Shown one piece after another: positions 1 through 9,019 of a stretch of 64,000 nucleotides of DNA (positions are counted from its first letter, which is position 1; every line of letters starts with the position of its first letter). The notes beneath the pieces were generated by a model. That model was not told the origin of the DNA and searched no databases. It worked only from the letters and a program-made list of their open reading frames with translations. Source of the stretch: an uncultured Rhodospirillaceae bacterium (lineage in GTDB: Bacteria > Pseudomonadota > Alphaproteobacteria > Rhodospirillales > Magnetospirillaceae); the NCBI GenBank assembly GCA_903941105.1, contig CAJANL010000235.1, positions 25,787-89,786 on the forward strand, read 5' to 3'. Made by a program: the position numbers and the translations under genes.

Positions 1-388
1 AGCGCAAGGTATCGTGGTCCGACGGCGGCGCGAAGGCGCTCAGTGCGGCGACGGCGACGAACGGCGCGGCGATGACGCAGATGACCCCGGCCAGCGGCTG
101 GCGCGGCAGGCTCAGCCGCCAGCCCGGCCGCTCGACGGCCAGCAGTGCCGCGGCCAGGCACATGGCCGCCACGAGCAAGGCCGCCATACTGTCCGGCGTG
201 TAGCTGCGGTTGCCGATGGCCAGGATCGCGGCCGCCAGCGGCAGGGCTCCCACCAGCGGCGCCGCCAGCCATTGCTCGACGGCGGAGAGGCGCGCGCCCA
301 CTCTGCGGACCAGCGGCAGGCCCAGTCCGGTCAGCGTGAACAGGGTGCCGAGCACGGCCGCCGGGGCGGTGATCACATCCCCGGCCAT
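1..388 (-). CDS. Membrane protein, N-terminal part (3' end outside window)
   Basis: On the minus strand an open frame of 129 codons begins at an ATG (386-388) and runs off the left edge with no stop. The product begins MAGDVITAPAAVLGTLFTL and consists of alternating hydrophobic stretches and short basic loops, giving at least four predicted membrane segments, so it is an integral inner-membrane protein. The start overlaps the end of the tiny upstream gene by 16 bases, which suggests translational coupling. It could be a glycosyltransferase-type or transport membrane protein, but the visible part has no diagnostic motif, so no function is assigned. Confidence 0.6.
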   Translation of the reverse strand, partial: MAGDVITAPAAVLGTLFTLTGLGLPLVRRVGARLSAVEQWLAAPLVGALPLAAAILAIGNRSYTPDSMAALLVAAMCLAAALLAVERPGWRLSLPRQPLAGVICVIAAPFVAVAALSAFAPPSDHDTLR

Positions 389-513
389 CGCGCCGCCAAT
401 TTTTCCAGCAGATATTCGAGATTGACGAACAGAAACATCGCCACCACCGCACCGCTCCAGAGGACGAAGGCAGGGAAGCGCCAGCGGTCGGGTGGATCGA
501 GGTCCGGGGTCAT
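373..513 (-). CDS. Small single-pass membrane protein, 46 aa
   Basis: This short frame starts at ATG 511-513 (MTPDLDPPDRWRF) and stops at TGA 373-375. A polar, proline-rich N-terminus is followed by one hydrophobic helix (about residues 14-32) and a short basic amphipathic tail, so a single-pass inner-membrane peptide is predicted. Its 3' end overlaps the start of the next membrane-protein gene by 16 bases, and it lies about 55 bases downstream of cobD on the same strand. It may be an accessory subunit or leader for the downstream gene. No family was recognised. The overlap and plausible composition support a real gene. Confidence 0.5.
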   Translation of the reverse strand: MTPDLDPPDRWRFPAFVLWSGAVVAMFLFVNLEYLLEKLAARWPGM

Positions 514-568
514 GGCGGGGATATTTGCACCAAATGTTCGGGGCCGGCAACCCCGTGCCGGTCGCCGG

Positions 569-1564
569 TCATGCGCCGGCCCACAGGACCAGCACCACCA
601 GCCCGGCGTTGATGACGCAGGCGACGGTGAACAGGTGCAGCGCCCGGTCCATGTCGGCCACGGTGGCGCGGGCGCGGCCCTTGCCAATCCATTTCTCGTC
701 CACCACCAGCCCGGGATAGCGGCGCGGCCCGCCCAGGGCGAGGTCGAGAGCTCCCGCCGCCGCCGCCTCGGGCCAGCCGGAATTGGGCGAGCGGTGGTGG
801 CGGGCATCACGCAGCATGGTGGCCAGGGCGGCGACGGGGCGGCCCTTGGGCACGAAGGGGGCGGCGACGCACAGCATCAGCGCCGCAAGCCGGGCCGGCA
901 CCAGATTCAACACGTCGTCGAGCCGGGCCGCGGCCCAGCCGAAGGCGCGGTAGCGGTCATTGCGGTAGCCCACCATGCTGTCCAGGGTGTTCACCGTCTT
1001 GTAGACCAGGATGCCGGGCAGGCCGAACAGCAGGTACCAGAACACCGGCGCCACCACCCCGTCGGAGAAGTTCTCGGCCAGGCTTTCGATGGCCGCCCGC
1101 GCCACGCCGTGCGCGTCCAGCGACTGCGGGTCGCGGCCGACGATGCGCGACACGGCATAGCGCCCGGCCTCCAGTCCGTTATCGTCGAGGGCGCGGGCGA
1201 CGTCGTTGACGTGTTCGAACAGGCCGCGCTGGGCCAGCAGGGTGGCGGCGAGGAACACCTCGGCCACCCAGGCATGCGGGAAGCTGCGCAGCAGAACCGC
1301 CGCCACCGTGCCCGCCGCCGCCGCCGCGAGGCATAGTCCCAGCACCATCAGCACGCCGCGCAGCCGCCGCGCCCGCTCGCTGCGCTCCGCCTTGTTGAGG
1401 CGGCGCTCCAGCGCCCCGATGGCGCGGCCGATGGCCACCACCGGGTGGGGGATGTGGCGGAACAGCCACGGCATCTCGCCCAGCACGCCGTCGAGACCGA
1501 GGGCGAGCACCAGCATGAACAACGGATCGGGCGCGGTGCCGAAATGCCAGCCGATGGGAAACAT
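569..1564 (-). CDS. cobD: Adenosylcobinamide-phosphate synthase CobD/CbiB
   Basis: CobD/CbiB attaches the aminopropanol (phosphate) arm to adenosylcobyric acid in the inner membrane during cobalamin biosynthesis. The roughly 331-residue length fits the family, and family-type blocks are present: HPVVAIGRAIGALERRLN near the N-terminus, RIVGRDPQSLD, AAIESLAENFSDG, VNTLDSMVGYRN and RLDDVLNLVPARL. Several hydrophobic helices lie between them. Starts possible are ATG 1564 (MFPIGW, used here) or an upstream TTG at 1600; neither has a strong Shine-Dalgarno. A perfect 10-base palindrome GACGCGCGTC lies at 1601-1610, just upstream. Cobalamin supply is relevant because two B12-binding radical SAM proteins are encoded further along. 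Confidence 0.9.
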   Translation of the reverse strand: MFPIGWHFGTAPDPLFMLVLALGLDGVLGEMPWLFRHIPHPVVAIGRAIGALERRLNKAERSERARRLRGVLMVLGLCLAAAAAGTVAAVLLRSFPHAWVAEVFLAATLLAQRGLFEHVNDVARALDDNGLEAGRYAVSRIVGRDPQSLDAHGVARAAIESLAENFSDGVVAPVFWYLLFGLPGILVYKTVNTLDSMVGYRNDRYRAFGWAAARLDDVLNLVPARLAALMLCVAAPFVPKGRPVAALATMLRDARHHRSPNSGWPEAAAAGALDLALGGPRRYPGLVVDEKWIGKGRARATVADMDRALHLFTVACVINAGLVVLVLWAGA

Positions 1565-1718
1565 GGCGGCGAGGATGCGGGGCCGGCCGATGCGCGTCAA
1601 GACGCGCGTCTCGGCCCGCCAGTCCGGAACAGTGTGGCGTCCATGCGAGGCTGAATGTATATTTCGGCTATCAGCGGTTCCAAGATGATGGTCGCCAACC
1701 GGATTAATAGTTGACGAA

Positions 1719-4265
1719 ATGTCGATGGTAAATCAGACGAATAAGCCGAGATATCGCCAGCCGGCCTCGCCATCGTGGTTCGTTGCAGCGTCAACAGTGT
1801 CTCTGTTTTTTGGGGCAATTGCGCTTTATGGTGCAGTCAGCTTTTTTATGGGACAGCCCGGAAGAGATTTCAGCCTTTACATTATTATTGGCTTATCCCG
1901 TGCGAACACGGTGGCTCTGTTTGCACTGTCAGTAGCCGCTACCCTTGTGGTGGCGATGTTCAAATATCCGAATTCGATATTTGCTCGGACGCTGTGGCCC
2001 CATCGGGATGATATCACGCCGGAAGTGGCGGCAGAGACCGGCCCCGCCCCCCTGTCGCGGACGATTTACGCCGTCGCCGCTTTGGCCATTGTCGCGGCGG
2101 CGCTGCTGTCCATGGCCCGCTTTTGGCTCTTCGACGAATCTATCTACCACATGAGTTCGCTGGCCAGCAGCCCCATTGCCTTCCAGTTGATGCAGGTGGC
2201 GAAGCTCCGCGCCGGCGAGCTTATGCCGATGCAATGGCTGGCGTCATGGTTGGCGGGTGGGCCGGCACATGCTGGAGTGCCGGTGTTCAACCCCTTGATG
2301 TTGATGCTGGCACCACTGAACACGTTCGGCCAGATGATGGCCGGGTACGAAATTCTGCTGAAGGTCATCGGCGGTGCCGGTGTGTTTCTGCTGCTGTGCC
2401 GTTTCGACTGGCGGGCGGCGACGATCGCCGCCATGTGGATGTCCTTTAACGGCGTGCATCTCGCCGCCGGTCAGGACAACTGCTATTCGCAGCCCCTTTT
2501 CCTTTTGCCCTGGGCGCTGCTGGCGATTGATCGCCTGATCCTCAGGCTCGACGGCGTATCTCTCGCCGTCACCGCTATTGTCATGACGGTGATTTGCCTG
2601 ATGGCGGCGACGGTCTCCTACCTCGCTTTCTGTTTCATGTTCATGCTGCCGATCCTGGCGGTCCGATTCCTGCCGCCGGGTGACTGGAAGCGAGCGCTGC
2701 CGGTGCTGATGGCAGCGGGGGCGCTGCACGCCGGCATGGTCGCCTTCGAGATGGTTCCCCAATACCTCACGCTGAGCGGCGGCATCCGAAATGCGGAAGG
2801 CAACTCCACCGTCCGGCAATTCATACTGCTGGGCCTCGGGTTGGCTGCGGCCTCGGTGGCCCTGGCCTGGGCCATGACGCAGGCCCGCCCGTGGCCGCGA
2901 CGAATAGCCGCCGCCCTCTGGCTGGGGTCACTTGTGTTGTGGCAACCCGCCACTTTCCATAATGTCGCCATACCGACGGCGCCCCTGATGATGGTCTGGG
3001 AGGCCTATATGGGGCCGGCGGTGGGGCCGGCGGACCTGATCTCCTATCAGCAGCCGTTGCGATATCTCGTTTCGGCGAGCGGAGTGTTGCTGCTGCTGTT
3101 GGCCATGCGGCGCATATCTTGCCATCGGCTGCCTTTGAGTATCGTTGCCCCCCTGGCATTGTCGGCGGCATTTTTCCTGGTACCGACGTTGTCAGGCTTT
3201 TCCCAGACCTATTACGACCGGGTGATGATGATCCCGATGATCGGTATCGTCCTTGCCCTGGGCCTTGGCGCGGTGGACCTTTTCGCCTGGCTGGACCGGA
3301 GGCTCTCGGTGTCCGGAGCGGCGGTGGCGGCGACGGCGATTGCCTTGGTGGTCATCGGCGACGTCGGCTTTGTCGCCTTCAAGCGCACTATATACTCCGA
3401 CGGGCTGAAATTCCTCGATGCCCGACGGACACCGGAGACACGCTTTCTGGCCGAACTCGGGCTCGCCCATAGGACCATGGACGTGCACCAGGATGGCGAC
3501 TATTCCGACTGGCGCCGCGAATTATCGCGGCCATCCTACATTCGCCACATCATGCCGATGTATTACGGTGCATCCACGTTCAGTATCGTCGGGATGTCGT
3601 CGATCCCATCCTATGCCTCGGCTTATTATTACCGGGCGGTTCCCCAATTCTACGGGCCGCCGCCTGCGGCCCCCCGCAATCCGTTGCTCGACCTGGCGGC
3701 TGTCGAGTACATCCTTTCGGTTCCGCCGCTCACCGATCCGGCGCTTGAGCTGGTGCTGTCCGGCGAGGGCTCTCACATCTATCGCAATACCCTGGCGATG
3801 CCGCGGGTCTGGGTGACCGGGCAGGTCCGGACCGTGCCCGACGAGGTTGCCCTGGCCGCCATGGAAGCGGGCGAGGGGAGACGCGTCGCCTATGTGCCGC
3901 CAGGAACCTACGGGTTGCCCGAGGAGGCGACGGGCCAGGTCGGCAGCGCCCGGATCTCGGCGCTCTCCGACGAGGAAATCGTCATCGACTGCGACCTCCG
4001 ACAGGCCGGCCTGCTCGTGGTGGCGGACCTGTTTACGCCCAACTGGAAGGCGACGGTCGATGGCGTGCCGGCCACCATCCTTCGGACCGACGTCACTTTC
4101 CGCGGCCTCGCCCTGCCAGCTGGCAGGCATCATGTCGTCATGCGCCACCAGCCGCCCTGGCGGTGGCCGGTTCTGGCCGTATCCATGGCGGCATTCGTCC
4201 TGACCCTGGGATTGGCGTTCCGGCGAGTGCCCCTTTCCCTTGACACTGCGGGCGGCGCGCGATGA
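1719..4265 (+). CDS. YfhO-like large membrane protein, 848 aa
   Basis: The N-terminal two thirds hold about a dozen hydrophobic helices, typical of GT-C-like or YfhO-type membrane proteins. The C-terminal soluble part (about residues 550-810) ends in a beta-rich block with LFTPNWKATVDGVPA and RGLALPAGRHHV. This is the signature 'NW.A.VDG....' region of bacterial YfhO-family proteins, which are linked to glycosylation of cell-envelope polymers such as lipoteichoic acid in Gram-positives. The precise substrate is unknown here. The gene opens the polysaccharide locus and overlaps the carbamoyltransferase by 4 bases (ATGA), so they are probably co-translated. Starts: ATG 1719 or ATG 1725; the first is used. 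Confidence 0.7.
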   Translation: MSMVNQTNKPRYRQPASPSWFVAASTVSLFFGAIALYGAVSFFMGQPGRDFSLYIIIGLSRANTVALFALSVAATLVVAMFKYPNSIFARTLWPHRDDITPEVAAETGPAPLSRTIYAVAALAIVAAALLSMARFWLFDESIYHMSSLASSPIAFQLMQVAKLRAGELMPMQWLASWLAGGPAHAGVPVFNPLMLMLAPLNTFGQMMAGYEILLKVIGGAGVFLLLCRFDWRAATIAAMWMSFNGVHLAAGQDNCYSQPLFLLPWALLAIDRLILRLDGVSLAVTAIVMTVICLMAATVSYLAFCFMFMLPILAVRFLPPGDWKRALPVLMAAGALHAGMVAFEMVPQYLTLSGGIRNAEGNSTVRQFILLGLGLAAASVALAWAMTQARPWPRRIAAALWLGSLVLWQPATFHNVAIPTAPLMMVWEAYMGPAVGPADLISYQQPLRYLVSASGVLLLLLAMRRISCHRLPLSIVAPLALSAAFFLVPTLSGFSQTYYDRVMMIPMIGIVLALGLGAVDLFAWLDRRLSVSGAAVAATAIALVVIGDVGFVAFKRTIYSDGLKFLDARRTPETRFLAELGLAHRTMDVHQDGDYSDWRRELSRPSYIRHIMPMYYGASTFSIVGMSSIPSYASAYYYRAVPQFYGPPPAAPRNPLLDLAAVEYILSVPPLTDPALELVLSGEGSHIYRNTLAMPRVWVTGQVRTVPDEVALAAMEAGEGRRVAYVPPGTYGLPEEATGQVGSARISALSDEEIVIDCDLRQAGLLVVADLFTPNWKATVDGVPATILRTDVTFRGLALPAGRHHVVMRHQPPWRWPVLAVSMAAFVLTLGLAFRRVPLSLDTAGGAR

Positions 4266-5983
4266 ACATTCTTGGCATTGTCGCGCACACGTTGGGCTAT
4301 GGCGACGCGGGCGCGGCCTTGATGACCGGGGGACGTGTGGCCGGCGTCGTCGAGGAGGAGCGGTTCTCCCGCATCCGTTACGACGACGGATTCCCCTGGC
4401 GATCCATCGCATGGCTTCTCGACCAGGGCCGGCTTGAGGCCGGCGACATCGACGAAATCGCCATCCATGTCGATCCGTGGCGGAACCTGCCAAACCGGCT
4501 GTTCTGGCTACTCCGTCACCCCATCGATACTGCGTTGAACATCGGCGAACAGCTGGACTATGCCCGGCGATGCGGCGACCTGGGCCGCACCTTCGCCTCT
4601 GTCTTCAACGGCGCCATGCCGCCCATCCGCCATTACGAGCACCACCTGTGCCACGCGGCGGCGGCATTCTACACCTCTCAATTCGAGCGCGCCGCCTACC
4701 TTACCCTGGATGGAACCGGCGAAGGCGTGACGGGCACCATCGGCGTCGTCGATGCCGCCGCCGGGCCACGCACCCTGGTCAAGTCTTCATTCCCCCACTC
4801 ACTGGGCTTCGTCTATTCGGCCATTGGCGATTTCATCGGGTTCACTCCGCCCGAGGGACCTGGCAAAGTCATGGGCCTCGCTGGTTACGGTGACGCCGCC
4901 AGGTTCAGGGGGCTCATGCGCCAGGCGGTGGGGGTGCGGGACGACCGGTTGTGGGTCAATCTCGACGATTTCCTCTTTCATCGCAACCTCGCCACGCCGC
5001 TGTCCCGCAAACCTTGGGTCTCGCCGGCCTTTGCCCGCAAGGCGGGGTTCGCGCGTCGCTCGAAGGACCAGGAATTGACGCAGATCCACATTGATCTGGC
5101 TGCGGCACTCCAGGAGAGAACCAACGAGATCGGCGTCGAACTGGCGCGGCGGGCCGTGGAATTGACCGGCGAATCCAATCTGTGCATCGCCGGCGGCGTC
5201 GCATTGAATAGCGTCATGAACGGGAAGATTCACGACGCCGGCGTGTGCGAGGCATTGCATATCCAACCGGCCGCCGGCGATGCCGGCAACGCCCTGGGAG
5301 CCGTATTCCTGTCGTCACTGGCACGCGGGCGGGTGCCCGACCGCTTCGCCGATCTGCCTTACAGCGGACCCGGCTTTGGTCAGGACGAGATCGAGTCGGT
5401 GTTGCGGAGCCGGGGCATTCCGTTCGTGATTTCCGACACGGTCGCTCGGGACGCCGCGGAGGCGGTATCTCAGGGAAAGGTGGTGGGCTGGTTCCAGGGC
5501 AGGATGGAATACGGCCCGCGGGCCCTCGGTTGCCGCAGCATCCTCGCCGACCCGCGCAATCCGCAAATCAGGGACGTCATCAACAGTAAGGTGAAGCACC
5601 GCGAATGGTTCCGGCCGTTCGCCCCCTCGATTGCCGAGGAGGCTTTGTCCCGGTATTTCGGCGGCCCGACGTCAAACCCCTATATGCTGATTGTCGCCGA
5701 GGTCCGCGAGCAATGGCGGGCGGTATTCCCCGCCGTCACTCATGTGGACGGCTCCGCCCGGGTCCAGTCGGTGAGCGCGAGTTCCAATGCGCGCTACCAC
5801 GAACTGCTGCGTCACATGGAAACCTTGACGGGCCATCCCATCGTTCTCAACACGTCGTTCAATGATCGCGAGCCGATTGTCTGCACGCCGGAAGACGCCG
5901 CCCGATGTTTCCTCGGAACCAACATCGACATGCTGTTCATGGGCGACTGCGTGGTCGACAAGGAAATGCTCGATCCGTCATGA
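4262..5983 (+). CDS. Carbamoyltransferase, NodU/CmcH family
   Basis: Enzymes of this family transfer a carbamoyl group from carbamoyl phosphate (through carbamoyl-AMP) onto hydroxyls of sugars or antibiotics. The 573-residue length is normal. The N-terminal Kae1-like half carries the metal-binding motif HHLCHAAAAFY (about residues 127-137), EGPGKVMGLAGYG and the GGVALNSVMNGKI block. The C-terminal half has MEYGPRALGCRSI, KVKHREWFRPFAP and VLNTSFNDREPIVCTPEDA, all family signatures. It overlaps the YfhO-like gene upstream and the methyltransferase downstream (ATGA on both sides). In this locus it most likely decorates an exported polysaccharide or its lipid-linked precursor. Confidence 0.9.
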   Translation: MNILGIVAHTLGYGDAGAALMTGGRVAGVVEEERFSRIRYDDGFPWRSIAWLLDQGRLEAGDIDEIAIHVDPWRNLPNRLFWLLRHPIDTALNIGEQLDYARRCGDLGRTFASVFNGAMPPIRHYEHHLCHAAAAFYTSQFERAAYLTLDGTGEGVTGTIGVVDAAAGPRTLVKSSFPHSLGFVYSAIGDFIGFTPPEGPGKVMGLAGYGDAARFRGLMRQAVGVRDDRLWVNLDDFLFHRNLATPLSRKPWVSPAFARKAGFARRSKDQELTQIHIDLAAALQERTNEIGVELARRAVELTGESNLCIAGGVALNSVMNGKIHDAGVCEALHIQPAAGDAGNALGAVFLSSLARGRVPDRFADLPYSGPGFGQDEIESVLRSRGIPFVISDTVARDAAEAVSQGKVVGWFQGRMEYGPRALGCRSILADPRNPQIRDVINSKVKHREWFRPFAPSIAEEALSRYFGGPTSNPYMLIVAEVREQWRAVFPAVTHVDGSARVQSVSASSNARYHELLRHMETLTGHPIVLNTSFNDREPIVCTPEDAARCFLGTNIDMLFMGDCVVDKEMLDPS

Positions 5984-6861
5984 GGTCAGATCGTGCCGCC
6001 GATATCTTCGTATGCCCGCGCTGCCGAGGACGGCTGACGGCCGGTGAATCTGGATTTGACTGCGCGGATCACGGCCATTTTCCTTTGTGGAACGCCACCC
6101 CCTGCTTCGCCGGTGCGACCGAGTTCGACAATCATTGGCTGAGTAACGGGCCAGCCGAAATCCCCCACGCCAAAAAGGTAGTGGCGCGCGCGTTTCTCGA
6201 ACCCGCCCGCCAAATGCTTGCCGACGTGCCCTCGGTGCGAATTCTCGACTGCGGGTGCGGCGACGGCGTTCATGCCAGCGTCCTGATGGAGGGGGGCGGC
6301 CTCGATGTTGCAGCCTCGTACGGGGTCGACTTGGCGCGGGAGGCCGTATTTCTGGCGAGCCGGAGGGCGATCCCCGGCTGGCGCTTTTTTCAGGGTGACT
6401 TGCAGGGATTGCCGCTTCCCGAGTGCCACTTCGATCTGGCCTTCGCGTTTGGAGTGGTGGAATACACCTCCGACCCGGCCCAGGCGGTCGCCGAGCTTTG
6501 CCGCGTCGTCAGGCCGGGGGGGGTGGTGGGGCTGTGGATGCTGCCGAAGCCATCCGGAGTGACGGGAGTTGCGCTCTCGGTGTTGCGGCGGCTGGCACAG
6601 CTGAGCGGGGCTTGGGGGGCTCGTCTGATCGCCGACGGAGTGGTGCCATTCCTGTCCTTCGTTCCGAACAAGAGCGGACTGTCGTTACGCAATGCCAGTT
6701 GGCAACAATGCCGGGAAGCTGTCCTGGTCAACCTGTCGCCGCGACATCTATATTTCGGGGAGACTGAAACGGTCATTGGCTGGCTGCGACGCAACGGCGT
6801 GACCCCGGTTCATATCGACCGGGCTAACCCGGTTACGGTGTGGGGACGCCGCGACTCCTGA
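5980..6861 (+). CDS. SAM-dependent methyltransferase with N-terminal CxxC zinc knuckle
   Basis: The 293-residue product begins MRSDRAADIFVCPRCRG. The CPRC pair near the N-terminus, followed by a further Cys-containing turn (FDCADHG), resembles the small zinc-ribbon of UbiE/Trm112-like methyltransferases. A class I SAM-binding loop follows (ILDCGCGDGVHAS, about residues 85-97), then DLQGLPLPECHFDLAFAFGV and VVRPGGVVGLWML. It starts inside the stop of the carbamoyltransferase (ATGA, 5980-5983), so it belongs to that operon and probably methylates a sugar or lipid-linked sugar. The 3' end overlaps the convergent Wzy-like gene by 29 bases. The exact acceptor cannot be read from the sequence. Confidence 0.8.
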   Translation: MRSDRAADIFVCPRCRGRLTAGESGFDCADHGHFPLWNATPCFAGATEFDNHWLSNGPAEIPHAKKVVARAFLEPARQMLADVPSVRILDCGCGDGVHASVLMEGGGLDVAASYGVDLAREAVFLASRRAIPGWRFFQGDLQGLPLPECHFDLAFAFGVVEYTSDPAQAVAELCRVVRPGGVVGLWMLPKPSGVTGVALSVLRRLAQLSGAWGARLIADGVVPFLSFVPNKSGLSLRNASWQQCREAVLVNLSPRHLYFGETETVIGWLRRNGVTPVHIDRANPVTVWGRRDS

Positions 6862-8272
6862 CCGCCCCGACCCGCAGGCCCAGCCAGAAATAGGCCAGCA
6901 GGGTCAGTGCCAGAAGCGGCACGCTGCCGGTCATCAGCGAGAAATTGGACTCCTGGAACGCCAGCGGAAACAGAATGCCGACGCCGACGGCCGCCTCTTC
7001 GCGGCGCATGGCACCCGCGTTGAACAGTTGGTCGAGCAGGGCGAGGACCAGCCCGAACACCGCCATCCCCATCGTCACGCCTCCGGGGCCGAAATTGATG
7101 TAGAGCTCGGTCAGCCAGGGCACGTTGATGGTGGTGGGGTCCTGCTGCCAGGTGAAGCCGTAGCGGCGGGCGAATTCGGTGCCGAACCGCTCCTCGGGCT
7201 TGTTGGGATAAAGGACGCGCGGAATCATCGCGGTCAACAGCGGGCGGTAGGTCTCGCCCTGTAGATACGGGTACTCCGCCGGGATGATCCGGGCAGCCTG
7301 GCTCAGGATCGGCACCTGGCCGGCGCGGGAGGTGAACACCTCCAGCAGGTGACCGCCCAGGCCGAGCATCCCCTCGCGTGCGATGTCGCGATACTGCCCG
7401 GCCGTTGCCTGGACGAATGACGACATCCCCCGATCGCTGACCTGCTCGACCCGCATCAGGGCGCCCCAGGTCAGGCTGCGATAGGCACCGATGACGGGAT
7501 AGATCAACACCACCGCCAGCGCGCCCACCGCCAGACTCTTCCACGGCAGCCTCGACGTGGCCCGGGTCGCGACCAGGAACGCCACCAGGAAGAAATAGAC
7601 CAGCGGGGTCAGCGTTCCAATGGACAGGCGAACGACCATGATCGCCGGAATCACAGCCGCGAAAAGCGCCACCGCCTGCCAGCGGGGAAGGCGGCCGTCG
7701 CACCACAGGGCATACAGCACGGCGAACCCGACATAGCCGCCGGGCTGCAGCACTTGCCCCACCGACGACAGGTTCGAGATGCCGGGAATCAGGAAATAGG
7801 CCAGGTGACCGGCGATCAGCAGCCAAGCCAGCGCCTCGACCCGACGCGGCGAATATGCCGCCGGCAGGCGCCAATAAAGGCCGCTGCCACGAAAGAGGCG
7901 CTGCCCCACCGCCAGGGCGAGCGCCAGCATCAGCACCCCGCCGGCGGCGAGGAACAGTGCCCGCTCGTCCAGCATCGTGCCGGGTCCGTCGAAGACGTAG
8001 CGGTAGACCACGTATTCCGAGTCATAGTGCTTGTGGAAGCCGGCCAGGAAGACCGTCAATCCAAAACTGATGCCATAGAAGCTGATGGTCACCGGCACGA
8101 AGGGGGCGCCGGGGCGCCGCCGCCAGAAATAGTCGGCCCAGGCGGCACAGGCCAGCGCAACCGGAACCGCCGCCGCCAGTGCCCAGGTCAGCGGCATCCA
8201 GGCAGGCTTGCCGAGGACAAGGAGGGCCGGCAGTCCGAGGACCATCAGGAGGGGCACGGCAGGGCTGCTCAT
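6833..8272 (-). CDS. Wzy-like O-antigen / oligosaccharide repeat-unit polymerase
   Basis: The 479-residue product is almost entirely hydrophobic, with about eleven membrane helices and a larger polar loop in the middle to C-terminal part (containing YRDIAREGMLG and IIPAEYPYLQGETYRP). That architecture is typical of Wzy-type polymerases, which join lipid-linked repeat units at the periplasmic face of the inner membrane. The start ATG (8270-8272) overlaps the stop of the upstream cytidylyltransferase gene (ATGA). A longer reading from 8296 exists but is less likely because of this coupling. Families with this architecture diverge strongly in sequence, so the call rests on topology and context. 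Confidence 0.7.
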   Translation of the reverse strand: MSSPAVPLLMVLGLPALLVLGKPAWMPLTWALAAAVPVALACAAWADYFWRRRPGAPFVPVTISFYGISFGLTVFLAGFHKHYDSEYVVYRYVFDGPGTMLDERALFLAAGGVLMLALALAVGQRLFRGSGLYWRLPAAYSPRRVEALAWLLIAGHLAYFLIPGISNLSSVGQVLQPGGYVGFAVLYALWCDGRLPRWQAVALFAAVIPAIMVVRLSIGTLTPLVYFFLVAFLVATRATSRLPWKSLAVGALAVVLIYPVIGAYRSLTWGALMRVEQVSDRGMSSFVQATAGQYRDIAREGMLGLGGHLLEVFTSRAGQVPILSQAARIIPAEYPYLQGETYRPLLTAMIPRVLYPNKPEERFGTEFARRYGFTWQQDPTTINVPWLTELYINFGPGGVTMGMAVFGLVLALLDQLFNAGAMRREEAAVGVGILFPLAFQESNFSLMTGSVPLLALTLLAYFWLGLRVGAVRSRGVPTP

Positions 8273-9018
8273 GCTTCCCCGCGGAACTGCTTCCATCGCC
8301 GGGGCACCAGGCTGTTGGCGGCGGCGAGGCTGGGACGGTCATCGAGGAAGGCGATGATCTCGGCCAGGGTGAAGTCCCGCCGTGGCGCGAAATGGCCAAG
8401 GATCGCCTCGACGATGCGGAAGTCCTCGGGTGCGTCGACCTCGACGCTGAGGTCGGGACGGTGGTGGGCTGCGGGCGCCTCGACGTTGCGGATGCGGTAC
8501 AGCTCGGGGTGCTGGCGGATGAACAGGGTGCCGTGCTCGCGGATGGCTGCGTCGCGGCAGCGATCGCCCGCATCCGCCAGGGCCGCCACGCGAAACACCT
8601 CGACCTCCATGCCCGGGGGGTAGGTGGTCGCCAGGTCGTTGCCCAGCCAATCGAGTTCGCCGTTCGCCACGAAGGCGTCGATCATCTCATCGACCAGCCG
8701 CGGGTCGATCAAGGGACAGTCGCCGAAGATCTCGATGCCCAGCCCGGCATCGACCGAGCGTAGCGCGCCCAGCATGCGCCCAAGCACGTCGTCCTCGTCG
8801 CCACGGAAACACGGTACCGCCTCGGCGCGGCAGAAATTCGCGATGACATCGTTCTCGGGCAGGGTCGAAGTGGCGACGACGATCCCGGTCAGCGACCGGC
8901 TGCAACGCAGGCGGTCGAGCAGCACGCCCAGCAGCGGGCGTCCACCGAGATCCAGCATGACCTTGCCCGGCAGCCGGCTCGACCCCATGCGAACCTGGAC
9001 GGCCGCAAAGGCTCGCAC
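8269..9018 (-). CDS. SpsF-like nucleotidyltransferase (CMP-sugar synthetase family)
   Basis: The protein opens with the sugar-nucleotide cytidylyltransferase signature VQVRMGSSRLPGKVMLDLGGRPLL (quoted in parts: VRMGSSRLPGKV, then LGGRPLL). Later blocks are IVVATSTLPENDVIANF and EIFGDCPLIDPRLVDEM. SpsF/NeuA-type enzymes activate acidic or unusual sugars as CMP-sugars. The 249-residue length fits. The GTG start at 9018 lies 2 bases after the stop of the radical SAM gene and is preferred over the longer reading, which would overlap that gene by 44 bases. It is co-translated with the Wzy-like gene downstream. The sugar activated is unknown. Confidence 0.8.
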   Translation of the reverse strand: MRAFAAVQVRMGSSRLPGKVMLDLGGRPLLGVLLDRLRCSRSLTGIVVATSTLPENDVIANFCRAEAVPCFRGDEDDVLGRMLGALRSVDAGLGIEIFGDCPLIDPRLVDEMIDAFVANGELDWLGNDLATTYPPGMEVEVFRVAALADAGDRCRDAAIREHGTLFIRQHPELYRIRNVEAPAAHHRPDLSVEVDAPEDFRIVEAILGHFAPRRDFTLAEIIAFLDDRPSLAAANSLVPRRWKQFRGEA

Positions 9019-9019
9019 G

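Noticed and set aside
14..1336. A 440-codon plus-strand open frame across the CobD gene
   Set aside because: It is a GC-rich shadow: its product is Arg/Gln/Gly/His-rich with no fold-like pattern, and the minus strand encodes a clear CobD.
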